NCBI GenBank assembly: GCA_025965755.1
Contig: JAOPWI010000166.1
Coordinates: forward strand, 1 to 6,546
Reading direction: 5' to 3'
DNA: 6,546 nucleotides
Origin: Frankiales bacterium
Lineage (GTDB): Bacteria; Actinomycetota; Actinomycetes; Mycobacteriales; SCTD01
Below are positions 5,001 through 6,546 of this stretch, in pieces (the stretch's first letter is position 1; each line of letters opens with the position of its first letter). The translations under genes and the position numbers were made by a program. The notes beneath the pieces were generated by a model. That model worked only from the letters and a program-made list of their open reading frames with translations. It was not told where the DNA came from and searched no databases.

Positions 5001-6546
5001 GTGTCCGTCGAGCCACCGCTGTCCCGTCGCATCGAGGAGCTGGCGGCGTATGACGAGCCGGAGCCGCGCGCCGCTGACCTGGAGGGCACCGTCGGCGCGC
5101 TGCGCGGCGACCTGTCGGCCGTGCGCGCCGAGATCGGCTCGCTGCGCGGCGAGCTGGGGGCCGTCCGCACCGACCTGGACGGCCTCGGCGGCCGGCTGAG
5201 CGGCTCGGTCGCGGCCAGCCGTACCGAGACCTCCTCGCTGGTGCGGCGGGTGGCCGAGCTGGCCGGCCGCTTCGACCTGCTCGGCGGCCGCCTGGACGAG
5301 GTGCGGGCCGAGCTGCCCGGCCTCGCCCGGGAGGTGCGCGAGGGCCTGGAGCTGCTGCCGGTGCGCACCGGCAGCCAGCTCGACGACGTCGTCGGCCGGG
5401 TGGCCGACCGGGTCGGCGTGCGCATCGACACGATGGGCGCCGACGTCCGCCGCACCGTCACCAGCGCGCTGGAGAGCGACGCGCGCACCGCCACCAACGC
5501 GCAGGCCGCCCTCGTGGAGGCGCGCGGGGCGCTCGAGTCGCGCCTGGCGCTGCTCGAGGACACCCTGGACGGCCTGAACGAGCGGATCGAGTCGCTCGCC
5601 CGTGAGGGTGCGACGACCACGACCGAGCGGCTGGCCGACGTGGCCGCCGGTGTGAAGGGGCTCGAGACCCGGCTGGCCACGCTCGTCGACGAGCAGGCGG
5701 GCGCCGCGGTGCGGCGCATGCAGGAGCACAACGACCGGCGGCTGGACGACCTGGCCGGGCGGCTCACGACCGAGGTCCAGGGCCGCGCCGACGACCTGCG
5801 CAGCGAGCTGGTCGAGGGCCTGGCCCGCAGCCGCGGAGAGCAGGAGACCACCCGTACCGCCGTGGCCGAGATGGCCGGCGACGTCCGCTCCGCACTCGCC
5901 ACGATCACCGAGACGGTGCACGCCCGCCTCGGCGCCCTGACCGCGTCGGTCACCGAGGCGCTGGAGGCCGAGCGCCAGCGGTCCCGGACCCAGGCCGAGC
6001 AGCTGGCCGAGCGGCTCGAGGAGGCGCTCACCGCCTTCCAGGACGACCAGCGCCGCCGGGCGCAGAGCGACGCCGACCGCGTCGAGGGGCTGCTGCAGGC
6101 GCTGGACGGGCGGGTCGAGGGCGTGCGGTCCTCGATGAGCGCCGGGCTGACCGACCTGCGGGCCGACGTGGCGACCGAGATCGGCGTGCTGCGGCCGCAG
6201 CTGGAGGACCTCGCCCAGGCCGGCGTGGCCGCGCAGGCCGCCGCGGCGCAGGGCCGGGCCGAGCTGGTCGCCGCGCTCGAGGCCCTGCGCGAGCGCATGG
6301 CCGCTGCCCACGCCGCGGCCACCGAGGCGGTCCGCGCCGCGGTCCTGGAGACCCGCGACGAGGTGGTCAGCTCGGGGCAGACCCTGCGCGAGGCGCTGCT
6401 GGACCGCATGCAGGAGCAGCACACCGCGCTCGTCGAGCGGCTCGGCGAGGTCGGGCTGCAGCTCACCGCCGACACGGCGGCGACCCGCGAGACGGGAGAG
6501 CGGGTGGCCGGCCTGGCCGCCGCCAGCGAGGACGTCCGCCGCGCCG
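5001..6546 (+). CDS. Long coiled-coil protein of unknown function, 5' part (runs off right edge)
   Basis: I do not recognise a named family. The frame is open for 515 codons with no stop and continues past the window. GTG 5001 has GAGGAG six bases upstream. After a short N-terminus (LSRRIEELAAYDEPEPR, residues 7-23) the chain is almost entirely amphipathic helix. From residue 27 to 66, Leu/Val/Ile fall at alternating 4- and 3-residue steps (27, 31, 34, 38, 41, 45, 48, 52, 55, 59, 62, 66), about six unbroken heptads. Later parts keep a looser heptad pattern, rich in Ala, Glu, Arg, Leu and Asp. Prolines are rare after residue 22. I see no Cys or Trp, only one Lys (219), and no signal peptide or membrane segment in the visible part. 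It looks like a cytoplasmic rod, as in actinobacterial filament-forming or polar-growth proteins (Scy/FilP are analogies, not homology claims), though an SMC-like or ApoA-like label would fit equally loosely. No functional link to the neighbouring F420 genes is evident. Confidence 0.85.
   Translation, partial: MSVEPPLSRRIEELAAYDEPEPRAADLEGTVGALRGDLSAVRAEIGSLRGELGAVRTDLDGLGGRLSGSVAASRTETSSLVRRVAELAGRFDLLGGRLDEVRAELPGLAREVREGLELLPVRTGSQLDDVVGRVADRVGVRIDTMGADVRRTVTSALESDARTATNAQAALVEARGALESRLALLEDTLDGLNERIESLAREGATTTTERLADVAAGVKGLETRLATLVDEQAGAAVRRMQEHNDRRLDDLAGRLTTEVQGRADDLRSELVEGLARSRGEQETTRTAVAEMAGDVRSALATITETVHARLGALTASVTEALEAERQRSRTQAEQLAERLEEALTAFQDDQRRRAQSDADRVEGLLQALDGRVEGVRSSMSAGLTDLRADVATEIGVLRPQLEDLAQAGVAAQAAAAQGRAELVAALEALRERMAAAHAAATEAVRAAVLETRDEVVSSGQTLREALLDRMQEQHTALVERLGEVGLQLTADTAATRETGERVAGLAAASEDVRRA
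5100..5183 (+). repeat. Two tandem 42-base (14-residue) coiled-coil units
   Basis: Residues 34-47 (LRGDLSAVRAEIGS) and 48-61 (LRGELGAVRTDLDG) of the coiled-coil protein are diverged copies of a double heptad. Both begin with the identical 11 bases CTGCGCGGCGA, at 5100 and 5142. This looks like an internal duplication that extended the coiled coil. Confidence 0.6.

Noticed and set aside
4114..5199. A plus-strand frame over the CofH half and the following junction
   Set aside because: It is an out-of-frame shadow of fbiC, rich in Arg, Gly and Ala, and conflicts with intact CofH motifs.
4788..6422. A 544-codon minus-strand frame with many Leu and Gln, superficially coiled-coil-like
   Set aside because: It mirrors the heptad periodicity of the plus-strand gene, which has a good ribosome site and a clean heptad run. 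The minus frame also crosses into fbiC.
2288..6475. A 1395-codon open frame on the minus strand opposite fbiC and the coiled-coil gene
   Set aside because: Its translation is low-complexity Ser/Arg/Ala then Arg/Gly/His-rich sequence with no motif, as expected opposite GC-rich genes. It spans the junction between two clearly real plus-strand genes.

Overview
This window is high-GC actinobacterial chromosomal DNA: most third codon positions are G or C, GTG starts are common, and FO synthase is a two-domain FbiC fusion, an arrangement typical of F420-making Actinobacteria. Protein style fits a Geodermatophilaceae/Frankiales-type organism, but that placement is a guess. The core is a compact locus for coenzyme F420, the deazaflavin hydride carrier.

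Layout. On the minus strand, fbiA/cofD (1273 to 323) is followed by fbiB/cofE, which runs off the left edge (326 to 1). The two genes overlap by the four bases GTGA, so they are almost certainly co-transcribed and translationally coupled. Diverging from fbiA across only 41 bases is a plus-strand multi-pass membrane protein of the DUF1624/DUF418 (HGSNAT-like) type (1315-2430). After 25 bases comes fbiC, a fused CofG-CofH FO synthase (start about 2456, stop 4960). After another 40 bases a long, almost purely coiled-coil protein begins at 5001 with a good ribosome binding site and runs off the right edge still open.

How they work together. FbiC makes the deazaflavin chromophore FO from tyrosine and 5-amino-6-ribitylaminouracil using two radical-SAM centres. 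FbiA joins FO to a phospholactyl or phosphoenolpyruvyl moiety, giving F420-0 or its dehydro form. FbiB adds the glutamate tail. The guanylyltransferase that makes the activated donor (CofC/FbiD) is not in the window. The membrane protein and the coiled-coil protein have no known F420 role; their link is position only.

The most interesting non-textbook signals are: (1) the 41-base divergent spacer, where a near-symmetric CAGACTG could supply -10 elements in both directions; (2) the same -10/6-base/GTG geometry at fbiC and at the membrane gene, suggesting leaderless mRNAs; (3) a shortened loop in the CofG half of FbiC; and (4) the long Lys-poor coiled-coil protein, possibly cytoskeletal. I see no RNA genes, mobile elements, CRISPR array or convincing intrinsic terminator, and no gene-free stretch longer than 41 bases.
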